Below are positions 1 through 9,295 of a DNA stretch of 48,059 bases, one piece after another. The stretch lies in the NCBI GenBank assembly GCA_030425355.1, contig JAUIAG010000007.1:1-48059 (forward strand), read 5' to 3'. How positions within the stretch are numbered: position 1 is the stretch's first letter; every line of letters starts with the position of its first letter. A model generated the notes under the pieces. It was not told the origin of the DNA. It saw only the letters and a program-made list of their open reading frames with translations, and searched no databases. The translations under genes and the position numbers were made by a program. Origin of the DNA: Verrucomicrobiia bacterium (GTDB taxonomy: Bacteria > Verrucomicrobiota > Verrucomicrobiia > Limisphaerales > JAJOIW01).

Positions 1-591
1 GCCCTGACCGGGTTTGTAGACCGGCGGTTTTCCGAGAATGCCCCTGAGCAGGACGCTGCGCTGTGCCTGTGGATCGGAGGTGGGCATAAGCCACAGTGCG
101 CCCCAGAGCATGCCCGGCACATCCCGGGGGCATCCAGCCGTGTTGGACAGCAGCTGGCGCAGGGTCGCACCACGGTAATCGGAGTGAATATCCACCGACT
201 CCCCGAAAACATCCGTAACCGTCGTGTCCCATGAAAGCTGCCCATTCTTCACAAGCAGTGCTCCGAGAACGGCGGTCATCGACTTGGTGCACGACCCCAG
301 ATGAAACTTGTCACGGATCGTGACAGCTTCCGGGGATCCGATGCGCCGGATTCCAGCCACACCATGGAGCTTCAGAAATCCGTCCTCGATGGCGGCAACC
401 GCCAGAGAAGGCACCACATCCGGATGCTCCCCGATCAGTTGTTGAAGGCCTTCCGAGACATCGCGAACCATTCCTCTCTCCGGGGTCTCTGCATCCAATG
501 CGGGGGATACCACCAGGGCCGACAAAGCAGCGGAAACGAGAATCGCCGTAGTGACTTTCAAAAGTCTGCTTCCTGCCGCGGGCATGAGCAT
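1..591 (-). CDS. Serine hydrolase, beta-lactamase/class C esterase family (3' part beyond window)
   Basis: The frame was read directly from the minus strand, opens at an ATG at 591 and runs off the window edge. About 197 residues are visible. The N-terminus has a hydrophobic stretch (about residues 10-33) ending near ALDAET, a likely signal peptide, so the protein should act outside the cytoplasm. The motif SCTK at residues 100-103 is the SxxK nucleophile/lysine pair of class C beta-lactamase-like hydrolases, and a YKPGQG segment just before the edge fits the usual region before the YxN motif. The YxN and HxG motifs lie outside the window. It follows the cytochrome gene by 29 bp on the same strand, so co-transcription is likely. 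Members are often esterases or peptidases rather than true beta-lactamases, and the substrate cannot be told. A second ATG at 585 is possible. Confidence 0.85.
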   Translation of the reverse strand, partial: MLMPAAGSRLLKVTTAILVSAALSALVVSPALDAETPERGMVRDVSEGLQQLIGEHPDVVPSLAVAAIEDGFLKLHGVAGIRRIGSPEAVTIRDKFHLGSCTKSMTAVLGALLVKNGQLSWDTTVTDVFGESVDIHSDYRGATLRQLLSNTAGCPRDVPGMLWGALWLMPTSDPQAQRSVLLRGILGKPPVYKPGQG

Positions 592-620
592 CGGAAGTGG
601 GATTCGCGACGGCCGGCAAT

Positions 621-2405
621 TCATGGGGCGAGGACCTTGAGCCGGAAGTTCCGGAAGCGGACTTCCATCGGGCCGCCGGAGTGCAGCTGGAGAGCCACAA
701 CTCCGGAGAGGGCACCTTCCTGATCCGCCAGGTCGACACAGGCCACCCCATTGATCCATGTCCGGATATGATGGCCCTCGGCGTGGATTTTGTAATGGTT
801 CCACTCTCCAGGTTTGACAGCCTTTTCGCCCGACTTGTCCCAGAGAAGGGCACGGCCGTGCTCTTCATAAAGCTTACCCCACCAGCCGGCGCCGATGTCG
901 GCCTGATATCCCCTGACCTCGCCATCGCCGATAGGCTGACTGCGGAACTGGATACCTGAATTCTCACTGTTGGGCGTCAGCTTCACTTCGCATTCGAGGA
1001 TGAAATCGGCGAGCTTCATTTCGCTGATGAGAAACTCATTGCGCTGCAGCCCTTCGGGGGCCGATCCGATAATTTCCCCGTTCCGGACCTGCCACAGTTC
1101 GGGGTTCCCGTTCCAGAAGGAAAGGTCCTTGCTGTTGAAGAAAAAGCCGGCGGTTTCGGCGGTGGCCATGACGGGCGCCTGGGCCGGTGACTTGAGGTAG
1201 TAAATCAGGTCGCGGACCTCCTGATCATCAAGCCCCTGAAGCAGTCCTTCAGGCATCATGGAAATGGCGGCGGTGTCCATGCTTTCGATTTCATCCTGTG
1301 GCACAACCACATTACCGGCGACGGTGGCCAGAGTGATTGAATCGGCGGTGCGCTGTTTGAGAATTCCGGACAGGACCCTGAAGTCCGTGGTCTCGATGGT
1401 GGTGGTGCGGTAGTCGTTGGGGACGACCGCATTCGGATGGACAATGTTTTCGAGAATGTACCCAAGGTCTGCACGATTGGAGCCGGTAAGGCTTGGACCG
1501 ATGTTCCCGCCGGATTCGAACAACTCATGGCACTGATAGCACAGCCTGATGTAAACGGCTCTCCCGCGCGATGCATCTCCCGGAAGAGACCCGCCAGCCT
1601 GGTAGACCCGGCGGTATTTCTCAATCTCCTGCAGTTTGGCTTCCGGAGTATTCTCGACCTTGCCCCAGACGGCGTTGAGGGTTTCCGCAATCTCAGGGAT
1701 TTCAAACTGTCTCAGCTGCCGGACCAGTTCCGCGCGAAGATCACGGGAAGGCACCTGCCCGTCCTGAACAGCCCGGACCAGTGCCAGTGCGGAGGACTCA
1801 CGAGCCGCCAGAGTGTTCAGCGCGATCTTCCTCTCATCCACCGAGAACTGCGGGTATTGGCTCAGGATGGCCGCAGGGTAGGAATCCTGATAAAGGCCGG
1901 ACATGGCATTCAGCACGGGAATGCGCAATGCCTCCACGCTCAGCAGACCGGGAAGGCTCGATGCGATCTCTGAATCACGCGCGCGAACGAGGGTCTCCAG
2001 TGCGGCGACGCGAGCAGAGATTTCCGCTTGTGGATCGCGGACTGTTTCACGCAGGTCCCTCATGGAGTCACCGCTGCCGAACTTCACCCCGAGCTGCCTT
2101 GCCAGAGTCCGGACTTCCCCGGACGGGCTTTGCTTGAGCATTTTCTCAGCGGCGGGCCATCCTTCCGGTTCGGGAACCGAACGGCGGCCTTCCAGTGCCT
2201 GCGCCATTCCCTTCAGCAGGTCGAGATGAAACTGCGGGTCGTCAACCTGGACCATCAGTTCCACGATCGACTTCAGTGTCTCCGGATCAGAAGCTCTCAC
2301 ATGTCCGGTCGGCATCAGCATCGTGGCAACAACCACGACAGCCGACAGAGCGGAGTTAAAAAAAGCGGGCACAAACCCGCCTGTCTTCAATTTATTCAAT
2401 TTCAT
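621..2405 (-). CDS. Exported HEAT/PVC-type c-type cytochrome with C-terminal DUF1080 (GH16-like) domain
   Basis: 594 residues from the ATG at 2405. The open frame extends to 2663, but that would overlap the upstream gene and would lose the signal peptide at residues 1-38 (MKLNKLK then a hydrophobic core to HVRA). Residues 45-265 are helical HEAT-like sequence. Residues 280-405 are the PVC-type heme-binding domain, with CYQCH (C289, C292, H293) as the covalent heme c site, GNIGPSLTGSNR after it and SMMPEGLL later. Residues about 420-594 are a DUF1080/3-keto-disaccharide hydrolase-type concanavalin-like fold (WNGNPELWQVRNGEIIG, HYKI, RTWINGV). The likely role is periplasmic electron acceptance or sugar processing together with the upstream dehydrogenase. 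In many relatives this whole HEAT-heme part is the C-terminus of that dehydrogenase rather than a separate gene. Confidence 0.9.
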   Translation of the reverse strand: MKLNKLKTGGFVPAFFNSALSAVVVVATMLMPTGHVRASDPETLKSIVELMVQVDDPQFHLDLLKGMAQALEGRRSVPEPEGWPAAEKMLKQSPSGEVRTLARQLGVKFGSGDSMRDLRETVRDPQAEISARVAALETLVRARDSEIASSLPGLLSVEALRIPVLNAMSGLYQDSYPAAILSQYPQFSVDERKIALNTLAARESSALALVRAVQDGQVPSRDLRAELVRQLRQFEIPEIAETLNAVWGKVENTPEAKLQEIEKYRRVYQAGGSLPGDASRGRAVYIRLCYQCHELFESGGNIGPSLTGSNRADLGYILENIVHPNAVVPNDYRTTTIETTDFRVLSGILKQRTADSITLATVAGNVVVPQDEIESMDTAAISMMPEGLLQGLDDQEVRDLIYYLKSPAQAPVMATAETAGFFFNSKDLSFWNGNPELWQVRNGEIIGSAPEGLQRNEFLISEMKLADFILECEVKLTPNSENSGIQFRSQPIGDGEVRGYQADIGAGWWGKLYEEHGRALLWDKSGEKAVKPGEWNHYKIHAEGHHIRTWINGVACVDLADQEGALSGVVALQLHSGGPMEVRFRNFRLKVLAP

Positions 2406-2463
2406 TTTGATCAGCGATTCGGTCTCAATCGGAGTGAATGGCAGGGCAGTCCGGAGACTTTGA

Positions 2464-4989
2464 TTATCGGTCTGTCCCGGAGCTGGCAACGTCCCTTCTG
2501 GGAGTGGTGGCGATACGGCGGGTGGTGAACTGCCGAAGCTTTGGAATCTTCGCACCGGCCATGGCCTGGATGGCAAAAGTGCGGTCCGATCCGACCACCG
2601 GTTCAAGGGCATACCAGTACATGAGCGGGAGGTTGTGATCATCTGCATCCTCTGCATGGGCAATGAGATTCAGAAGCACCGGCTTGCGTTTGTCCAATGG
2701 CGTGCGCTGCATGGCGCTGGCGAGATAGAGCCGCACCAGCTGCGAGGAATCCTCTTCGGCGAGCCGGGCAAAGGCTTCAAGTGCTTCATCACCGGGGTTG
2801 TTGCTTTCAGCCAGAAACTGAACGGACCACGCGCGGATATGTTCACTGGGGTCGTTGAGCAGTGAAAGCAGCTGCCGTTCAGGAATCAGTCCAGTTGCCT
2901 GAAGTGTCCAGAGCGCCCGAAGCCGGCGGGGCACCGAAGATTCCCGGCTGAGTATGGTGTTGAGTTCACGACGGACCGCCTGGCCGTCCAGGGTGCCGGC
3001 GGCAGCGCGGTGCATGAGGATTTGACGGGCCTGACGCACGTGGAACTCATTCCTGTGAACCTGAAATCGTGCCAGTTCGATATCCGATTTCCGGTAGAGG
3101 TTGACGGGTGTCCACTGTTCGTTGTTGTAGACCATCTTGTAGATCCGGCCATTGGAGCGGTCATGGCCATCCACATTGTTGTGATGGCACTGGTTTTTGT
3201 CGTACCAGTCGATGAAGTAGACCGAACCATTCTGGTCGTAGAGAAAATTGAGCACCTGGGACCAGCGGTCATTGAAGTTGAGGAAATCCTCGCCGTGGGA
3301 GCCGACATACCCGGATCCCTCGCGATGAAGAATGTCCATGTTGATCCTCTGACCGTGGATATTGCCCATGAAGGCCTTGTCGTGGAACTGTTCCGGCCAG
3401 CTGCCGCCGAGGTAGCACATGAGTCCGGCATGAGCATGGCCACCGCCAACGGCGTCCGAACGGCCATTGCCGGCATGCGGTCCGCGCGACCCGGCGTAAT
3501 GAAAGTGATCCGCAATGGTCTTGATGTCCTCGTATATGAACGGATTGAGGTGGGCGGGGGCATCCTGGGCCAGATACGGCTGATTGCGCCGCATTTCCTC
3601 AATGGTGGTGCTGTAGTGCTGCCCACCCTGGCGCTGGTAGCGGGCGCCCTGGATCATGTGCCACAGATGAGGAATGACGCATGCTTCAATGATGCAGTGG
3701 CCGTAGTCGTTGAAATCAATACCCCATGGGTTGCTGGTGCCTTCGGCGAAGACCTCGAATTCGTGCCGCACCGGATGGTATCTCCACACACTGGCATCGA
3801 CTCTCTGGCGGTCTTCCATCGGAGTTCCGGGTTTGCCGACGTGGGACGGGCAGAACACTCCATGGCAGCCATAGAGCCAGCCGTCAGGTCCCCATTTGAA
3901 GGTGTTGAGGGTCTCGTGGGTATCACGCAGAAAGTCCCAGCCATCGAGAAGAATCTGCGGATCGCCGTCGGGTTTGTCATCGCCATCGGCATCGGGGATG
4001 AACATCAGGTAGGGCGCGGCACCGACCCAGACCCCACCAAAGCCAACCTCGAGTCCGCTGATGAGGTTGAGGTTCTCCATGAAAACGCTGCGCTTGTCAA
4101 AAGTATGGTCGCCATCGGTGTCCTCGAAGATGAGGATCCGGTCGGTGCCCTCGCCTTCCGGACGCCGGCGGGGATAAGCATAACCCTCGGCAATCCACAG
4201 GCGACCGCGGGCATCCAGCGCCATGGCAATGGGCTGCTGAACCATTGGCTCGTGAGCGAAGACATGGAGCTTGAACCCATCCGGCATGGTCGCGGCCCGG
4301 GCCGCTTCATCAGCCTCAAGTCCGGCAAAAAGGACTTCATCAAGGGGCGGCACATCAAACTGTCGGCGCACCGCTTCCGGATCCAGCTCGTTGTCAAACT
4401 CGGGGCGGCTCGCGTGAAAACGGAAATCATCATAGTTCACATGCCCCCAGTGACCTTCCTTTTCATCGACAACGCGGATGAAAATATTGCTGCCGACGTG
4501 GTCCTTCAAATCCACAACCACCGGCCGAAGCGTCTCGGTCTGGGGAGCGGATGAACGGATGATGGCCTTTCCTGTCGATTCAAGAACCACTTCCACCCGC
4601 GTTTCCCGGTGCTCACCGCCAGCGACAAGGAAGCTGCCGAATGGGTGTGTCACCCTGAAGGGATCAGACTGCAGGGTGCCGGTGCGATTATCCCCGTGCA
4701 GTTCAAAGCCACCCAGCCAGTATTCGCCATCGTGGCCGCTCTTCATGTCGCTGCGACGGGCAGCTACTGTGTCGCCCTTGATGGGCTGACCCTCAAATGC
4801 ATTGCCTGAGGCGGTCCACCCACGGAGTGTCCCCTCTTCAAATCCCAGGTTCAGCGGTTTCCCGTCGCTGTCAACGGGTGTTATGCCATCGCGGGCTGAA
4901 GCGCCGGCCGGACCGAGGACCATCAGTGCGGAAACCGCCGCAACCGCCAGAGTCCACTGCGGCAGTGTTTTCTTTTTGAAGTCAATCAT
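2464..4989 (-). CDS. PVC-type membrane-bound dehydrogenase, beta-propeller plus HEAT region
   Basis: 841 residues with a signal peptide at 1-33 (MIDFKKK then a hydrophobic core to GASARDG). The first 200 residues form an additional beta-rich module. From about residue 235 the sequence follows the TIGR02604-type putative membrane-bound dehydrogenase propeller: PDGFKLHVFAHEP, DARGRLWIAEGYAYP, RILIFEDTDGD, NTFKWGPDGWLYG. The last 170 residues are HEAT-like (HIRAWSVQFLAE, LPLMYWYALEPVV). The protein stops exactly where relatives continue into a second HEAT block and a cytochrome c domain; here these are encoded by the next gene after 58 bp. The substrate is unknown, probably a sugar or alcohol oxidised in the periplasm with electrons passed to the heme protein. 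A weak AAGAGA Shine-Dalgarno precedes the ATG. Confidence 0.9.
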   Translation of the reverse strand: MIDFKKKTLPQWTLAVAAVSALMVLGPAGASARDGITPVDSDGKPLNLGFEEGTLRGWTASGNAFEGQPIKGDTVAARRSDMKSGHDGEYWLGGFELHGDNRTGTLQSDPFRVTHPFGSFLVAGGEHRETRVEVVLESTGKAIIRSSAPQTETLRPVVVDLKDHVGSNIFIRVVDEKEGHWGHVNYDDFRFHASRPEFDNELDPEAVRRQFDVPPLDEVLFAGLEADEAARAATMPDGFKLHVFAHEPMVQQPIAMALDARGRLWIAEGYAYPRRRPEGEGTDRILIFEDTDGDHTFDKRSVFMENLNLISGLEVGFGGVWVGAAPYLMFIPDADGDDKPDGDPQILLDGWDFLRDTHETLNTFKWGPDGWLYGCHGVFCPSHVGKPGTPMEDRQRVDASVWRYHPVRHEFEVFAEGTSNPWGIDFNDYGHCIIEACVIPHLWHMIQGARYQRQGGQHYSTTIEEMRRNQPYLAQDAPAHLNPFIYEDIKTIADHFHYAGSRGPHAGNGRSDAVGGGHAHAGLMCYLGGSWPEQFHDKAFMGNIHGQRINMDILHREGSGYVGSHGEDFLNFNDRWSQVLNFLYDQNGSVYFIDWYDKNQCHHNNVDGHDRSNGRIYKMVYNNEQWTPVNLYRKSDIELARFQVHRNEFHVRQARQILMHRAAAGTLDGQAVRRELNTILSRESSVPRRLRALWTLQATGLIPERQLLSLLNDPSEHIRAWSVQFLAESNNPGDEALEAFARLAEEDSSQLVRLYLASAMQRTPLDKRKPVLLNLIAHAEDADDHNLPLMYWYALEPVVGSDRTFAIQAMAGAKIPKLRQFTTRRIATTPRRDVASSGTDR

Positions 4990-5087
4990 GAGTCTCTTGA
5001 TGCAGATGAAAACTGTGTCTGGATTTATGAAAGTCCTCCGGTGCTTCTGAAGTCACCATGCAGGAGAACACAAATTCAGAATAAAGA

Positions 5088-6395
5088 TTAATAAAGCGGC
5101 TGGGGCTGGGCCTTCTTCCACTCCTCGGGGGTCACTTCGCGGGTTTTATGCAGGTGGACGAAGACGCCCATTTTGTTCCCGACAATGACATCCGGATGTC
5201 CGTTGCCGTCGACGTCCTTGACCTCGACCTGGGTGCCGACACCGGAATTGTCGTCGATCAGGTGTGGAACAAATTCAACACCACTGGGGGTGCGGCGGAT
5301 CTCAAACCAGTAGAGCACGGCCGGGTCATTGGGGCGGGGATCACCGGTGGGGCCGTGTGCCCAGTAGCGCTTGCCGGTAATCAGGTCCTTGATGCCGTCA
5401 TTATTCATGTCGACGAGCGCCATGGCGTGGGGCTGGGAAAAAGCCACTCCATATTTATTCTCCTCCTTTTCCTTGTTGACGAAGGTGTGCTCAATGAAGG
5501 TGATTTTGCCGTCCTCCTGGACCTGTTCATAATAGCAGAGGCCGTATCCATGAGCAGCGAGGCAGGTGAGAACGTCGTTGTCACCGTCGCCATCGACGTC
5601 GGTGGCGAACATCTGTGAGCTGCCACCCGGAGCGAAAAGGAAATCGTGACGGGTCCATGTGCCGTTGTCCGGATCGGCCGGCTGTTCCCACCATGCTTCT
5701 CTGGCAAGCAGGTCCATTCGGCCGTCGCCGTTGATATCCCCCACGCCGAGTCCGTGGGTGAAGCGCTGCCAGCCGCCTTTCTCTGAAACCCGGTGAAAGT
5801 GCCATGCCGCATACGGGTCTTCCGGATTGGGGGTTGCGTAGCCAAAGTAACCCTCCGAATTGCAGACAAGTTCGCGGGTTTCGTCCCCGACGATATTGAT
5901 CAGTGCGGGAGATTCATTGTCGGTGATGGCCAGGACCAGATGGCGTTTCCAGTCTCCGGCGGCGTCCTCTCCCGGGTTCTCATACCAGAAGGTCTCCTGT
6001 CCGGGGAAGCCGACCACCATGACGTCATCCCATCCATCGTGGTCGAAGTCGCCAGCGAAGGCGAAGAAGTTGTTGGAGTATTCGTTGCGGTTGCCAAGAC
6101 TGCCGGCGAATCCGCGGATGACTTCGCGGGTGTTCTCCGACCATTTGATGTCCGAGGTTCGGCCATCATCATAGATCCGGTGCCTGGCTGTGAATTGTGG
6201 CCCCTGATACCAGTAGGGACCACTGACCACGTCCATGTGACCGTCACGGTTGAAATCACCAATGTCGGCACCCTCGGCCCAGAACTCGCGGTTCAGCGTG
6301 ATTTTCTCAAATTCATGAAGGACCTTGTCCTCCGCATGGAGTGAAGCGGATACAGAACAGGCCAGAAGGGTCAGAAAAAACTGCTTTTGGATCAT
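5088..6395 (-). CDS. Exported FG-GAP/VCBS repeat beta-propeller protein
   Basis: 435 residues with a short signal peptide (MIQKQFFLTLLACSVSASLHA). At least six calcium-binding style loops are visible: DFNRDGHMD, DFDHDGWDD, DINGDGRMD, DVDGDGDND, DMNNDGIKD and DVDGNGHPD. Their spacing fits an integrin-like FG-GAP (VCBS) propeller of about seven blades. The family is structural or ligand-binding and in PVC bacteria is usually secreted or surface-attached; no catalytic motif is seen. A GAGGTGA Shine-Dalgarno lies about 10 bases before the ATG, so the start is well supported. It sits about 100 bp upstream of the dehydrogenase gene on the same strand and may be co-transcribed. Confidence 0.9.
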   Translation of the reverse strand: MIQKQFFLTLLACSVSASLHAEDKVLHEFEKITLNREFWAEGADIGDFNRDGHMDVVSGPYWYQGPQFTARHRIYDDGRTSDIKWSENTREVIRGFAGSLGNRNEYSNNFFAFAGDFDHDGWDDVMVVGFPGQETFWYENPGEDAAGDWKRHLVLAITDNESPALINIVGDETRELVCNSEGYFGYATPNPEDPYAAWHFHRVSEKGGWQRFTHGLGVGDINGDGRMDLLAREAWWEQPADPDNGTWTRHDFLFAPGGSSQMFATDVDGDGDNDVLTCLAAHGYGLCYYEQVQEDGKITFIEHTFVNKEKEENKYGVAFSQPHAMALVDMNNDGIKDLITGKRYWAHGPTGDPRPNDPAVLYWFEIRRTPSGVEFVPHLIDDNSGVGTQVEVKDVDGNGHPDVIVGNKMGVFVHLHKTREVTPEEWKKAQPQPLY

Positions 6396-6453
6396 GATCT
6401 ATTGTTCACCTCAGGCTCGCCCCCGGTCAAGTGATTATGGGCTGGTGCGACGA

Positions 6454-7389
6454 TCACAGCCAGCCGTTTTCCCGGAGCCAGAAAAGCAGATCAGCCGACC
6501 ATGGATGGGCGTTGGCGAAAGGCGGCTTGTCCTGCAGACCGATTCCGTGACGGCCCTTCTGAAACACATGCAGATCAAACGGTACTCCCGCATCCGCCAG
6601 AGCCGCCGCAAAATGAATGGCATTCTGGACCCGCACCCCACCGTCCTCGGCCGTGTGCCAGATAAAGCATGGAGACGTCTGCGGCGTAACCTGTTTTTCA
6701 TTGGACAGCTCCCAGACAAGTGCCGGATCCGGATTGTCCCCCAGAAGGTTCCGGCGCGATCCGTTGTGTGTCCCGGGGCCCATGGTGATCACCGGATAGC
6801 AGAGAATCGCAAAGTCCGGACGCGATGACATGCGCTCCACCGGGTCGTCGGCCCCGCTGTCTCCGTGATCAAAATGGGTTGCCAGAGTGCTGACCAGATG
6901 CCCGCCTGCCGATGAGCCGATAACCCCGACCCTGGCCGGATTGACATTCCAGCGCGATGCATGAAAACGGACAAGACGAACAGCCCTGGCCGCATCGCCC
7001 AGCATCACCGGATGACGATAGCCATGCGATCCGAGCCGGTATTTGACGACAAAAGCATGCATGCCCTGCTGGTTCAGCCACAATGCATAGTCATGGCCTT
7101 CATGGGCTGCCAGCCCTCCATAGCCACCGCCCGGGAAAACCACAACGGTGGTCACGCCGCCACTGTCCTTCGCATCCGGATCAGCGGCCAGATAGGGAGT
7201 GATTGTTGGAATGTCGTGGCTCTCCGTGCCCAGAGCACCCGGGGCGGCCTCCTCCCACAGGCTGAGCGCCGGACCGGATTGCCCATGCCCTTGTAAGGTC
7301 ATCATAGTGAGGAAGATAGAAAAGAGGATTGAATTCCGGAAGGCTGCTCCGGCAGCGGTCGGGTTGTGCTTGAGGCTGGGATGAATCAT
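6454..7389 (-). CDS. Exported alpha/beta hydrolase, acetyl-xylan-esterase-like (BD-FAE type)
   Basis: 311 residues from the ATG at 7389; an in-frame start at 7476 would put a polar tail before the signal peptide (hydrophobic residues 18-38, ending QGHGQSG). The fold is the esterase/lipase alpha/beta hydrolase: oxyanion loop FPGGGYGG (about 85-92), nucleophile elbow GSSAG with Ser160, a likely Asp249 in HTAEDGG and His281 in KGRHGIGL. Family members deacetylate polysaccharides or hydrolyse small esters, and secretion fits a role in carbohydrate breakdown. It ends 58 bp before the FG-GAP protein on the same strand. Upstream, GGTCACT (7390-7396) and AGTGACC (7419-7425) form an inverted repeat close to the start. 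Confidence 0.87.
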   Translation of the reverse strand: MIHPSLKHNPTAAGAAFRNSILFSIFLTMMTLQGHGQSGPALSLWEEAAPGALGTESHDIPTITPYLAADPDAKDSGGVTTVVVFPGGGYGGLAAHEGHDYALWLNQQGMHAFVVKYRLGSHGYRHPVMLGDAARAVRLVRFHASRWNVNPARVGVIGSSAGGHLVSTLATHFDHGDSGADDPVERMSSRPDFAILCYPVITMGPGTHNGSRRNLLGDNPDPALVWELSNEKQVTPQTSPCFIWHTAEDGGVRVQNAIHFAAALADAGVPFDLHVFQKGRHGIGLQDKPPFANAHPWSADLLFWLRENGWL

Positions 7390-7498
7390 GGTCACTTTTT
7401 GGAATACCCCACCATGATAGTGACCGGTGGCCGATCCGTCGAGTTCCGGCTGACTGAAAGAACTGTCTCCAGTCACCCGCCGGCTCGGATGATGAACT

Positions 7499-7520
7499 CA
7501 TTCATTCATTCATTCATTCA
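7499..7520. repeat. Tetranucleotide tandem repeat, five CATT units
   Basis: A run of five perfect CATT units plus CA lies between the TPR gene and the esterase gene, about 110 bp upstream of the esterase ATG. It is the only perfect simple-sequence repeat of this length noticed in the window. It is outside the coding frame chosen for the esterase, so any slippage effect would be on promoter or leader spacing. Confidence 0.85.
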
Positions 7521-7615
7521 GCTGATTCATGACGATTCAGATCGGCCGAAGCCCAATGAAACCGGGAGCAGGAGATGAACGGATCTGACCAGGAGAAGGC
7601 GGATCCCGCCGGCAC

Positions 7616-9295
7616 TCAATCGGCAGCCGGCAGGTCACTCAGTTTTTTGCGCACGCCTTCGGAGACCTCATTCTCATCGTCCACCGCGATGGCCTTGTCC
7701 CATGCCTCACGGGCCCGGGCCGGACGGTCCAGCTTCAAGTAGATATCACCCAGGTGATCGAACATGATCGGATCATCGGTGGTTGAGAATTCGACGGCCT
7801 TGAGCTGATAGCGGAGTGCTTTGGTGTAATTGCCGAGCTTGTAGTGAACCCAGGCGAGGCTGTCGAGATAGGCGGGGTTCTCCGGTTCCATGGACACGGC
7901 TTTTTCAATCAGTTCCAGCGCCCGGTCCAGTTTCATGTCATTGTCGGCGAATGTGTAGCCGAGGTAATTCATGGCTTCACTGAATTCCGGATTCAGCTCG
8001 AGGCATTTGGTGAAATACTTTTCGGATTCCTCGAGTTTACGCGCCCGCTCGCACGCCACGCCGAGCTGAAAATAAAAGAAATGTGTAAGTCGCTGCGGTT
8101 CGGACTCGGAGGCCGCGGCGAGTGCCTTCTCATAGGCACTGACAGCATCCTCGAACTGCTTCTCCCTCGCATCGAGAATGCCGGTGTAATAATGAAACTG
8201 GAACCCTGGCTCGAAACGCTGTCCGATCTTTGTGAGCGTTTCGCGGGCCTTGTCGACCCGGTCGCCATTCAGCAGCGCCGTGAAAAGATCGAAATAGCCG
8301 GGTTCGAAATCAGGCGCATACTTCACCGCATCGGAGAAAAATGAAGCGGCTTTCTCCCATTCATCGGCATCCTGTGCCAAATACCCGCTGATTCGGTAGC
8401 CGAATGGATTCAGCGGTTCCTCGCGGCGGATCACTTCAGCCAGGTCGCCGGCCTTGTCGTTCATCCCCTGCTGCAGGTAAAGGAAGGCCAGACGCGTGCG
8501 GACTGATCCGGGCACTTTCGGCCGCTCCAGAACCTGCTCGTAGCAGTTGATCGCCTTGTCGCGCCGACCCAGCTCCTCGTAGATAGTCCCGGCCTGGGCT
8601 ACCACTTCTGTGTCATCCCCTGCCCCCTTGATTGCCCTGTCCAGTGATTCGTCTATCCAAGGCCCCAGTTTCTCCGCTTCCCCCTGCCCGGATTTCACAA
8701 ACTGCGCGAGTATTCCCGCAATCTGAACCCATCCCGACGGACTCCGCGATTCCACATCCATGGCCTTGCGGACCAGTTCCTCGATCTTGTCCTCCTGGCC
8801 TTCCTGAAAATAAACCATCAGAACCGACCGCAGCGCGGTGATCGAATCCGGATTGGACTCAAGGGTCTCGAGGTTGAGTTCGAGCGCTTCTTCCAGACGG
8901 TTGCTGGCGATGTAGGTCATCCCCAGCAGAGACCGAAGCGAATCGCGATCCGGAAAAATCCGTATCGCCTTCTGAAGAATCTCAATGGCCTTGTCATTCT
9001 TGCGGGCCGAAAGGAGAAAAGGGATCACCTGCTCCACCACCGGGAGGTTCGAGGGATCAAGACTCGCACTGTTGGCAAAGGCATCCATGGCCTCGGCGAC
9101 CTTGCCTTCAGACTGAAGAGCCATTCCCGTGGCAAACCACGCGGCCGCCTCGGCAATCCGTTCCTCCTCCTTCTCCAGATTCCCCTCCACCGACCGGGAT
9201 CCCAGATCGGCATCCTGTGCCAGCAACACCCCGGACAACAGCAACACCGGAACAGGAAGACTCAGCCATGACAGCCACACTCGCGGACTTTCCAT
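7616..9295 (-). CDS. Exported tetratricopeptide (TPR) repeat protein
   Basis: 559 residues from the ATG at 9295, chosen because MESPRVWLSWLSLPVPVLLLSG begins a plausible signal peptide cleaved before QDADLG; the in-frame start at 9337 adds 14 unlikely residues. The rest is a nearly continuous series of 34-residue TPR units, seen in segments such as SLLGMTYIASNRLEEALELN, AMNYLGYTFADNDMKLDRAL and YLDSLAWVHYKLGNYTKAL. TPR solenoids mediate protein-protein interactions; exported ones in Gram-negative bacteria often act in envelope assembly or complex scaffolding. No enzymatic domain is seen. It has no close same-strand partner: the esterase begins about 226 bp downstream and the neighbour upstream is on the other strand. 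Confidence 0.9.
   Translation of the reverse strand: MESPRVWLSWLSLPVPVLLLSGVLLAQDADLGSRSVEGNLEKEEERIAEAAAWFATGMALQSEGKVAEAMDAFANSASLDPSNLPVVEQVIPFLLSARKNDKAIEILQKAIRIFPDRDSLRSLLGMTYIASNRLEEALELNLETLESNPDSITALRSVLMVYFQEGQEDKIEELVRKAMDVESRSPSGWVQIAGILAQFVKSGQGEAEKLGPWIDESLDRAIKGAGDDTEVVAQAGTIYEELGRRDKAINCYEQVLERPKVPGSVRTRLAFLYLQQGMNDKAGDLAEVIRREEPLNPFGYRISGYLAQDADEWEKAASFFSDAVKYAPDFEPGYFDLFTALLNGDRVDKARETLTKIGQRFEPGFQFHYYTGILDAREKQFEDAVSAYEKALAAASESEPQRLTHFFYFQLGVACERARKLEESEKYFTKCLELNPEFSEAMNYLGYTFADNDMKLDRALELIEKAVSMEPENPAYLDSLAWVHYKLGNYTKALRYQLKAVEFSTTDDPIMFDHLGDIYLKLDRPARAREAWDKAIAVDDENEVSEGVRKKLSDLPAAD

Noticed and set aside
3010..4554. 514-codon open frame on the plus strand
   Set aside because: It is antisense to the dehydrogenase, whose propeller motifs are unmistakable.
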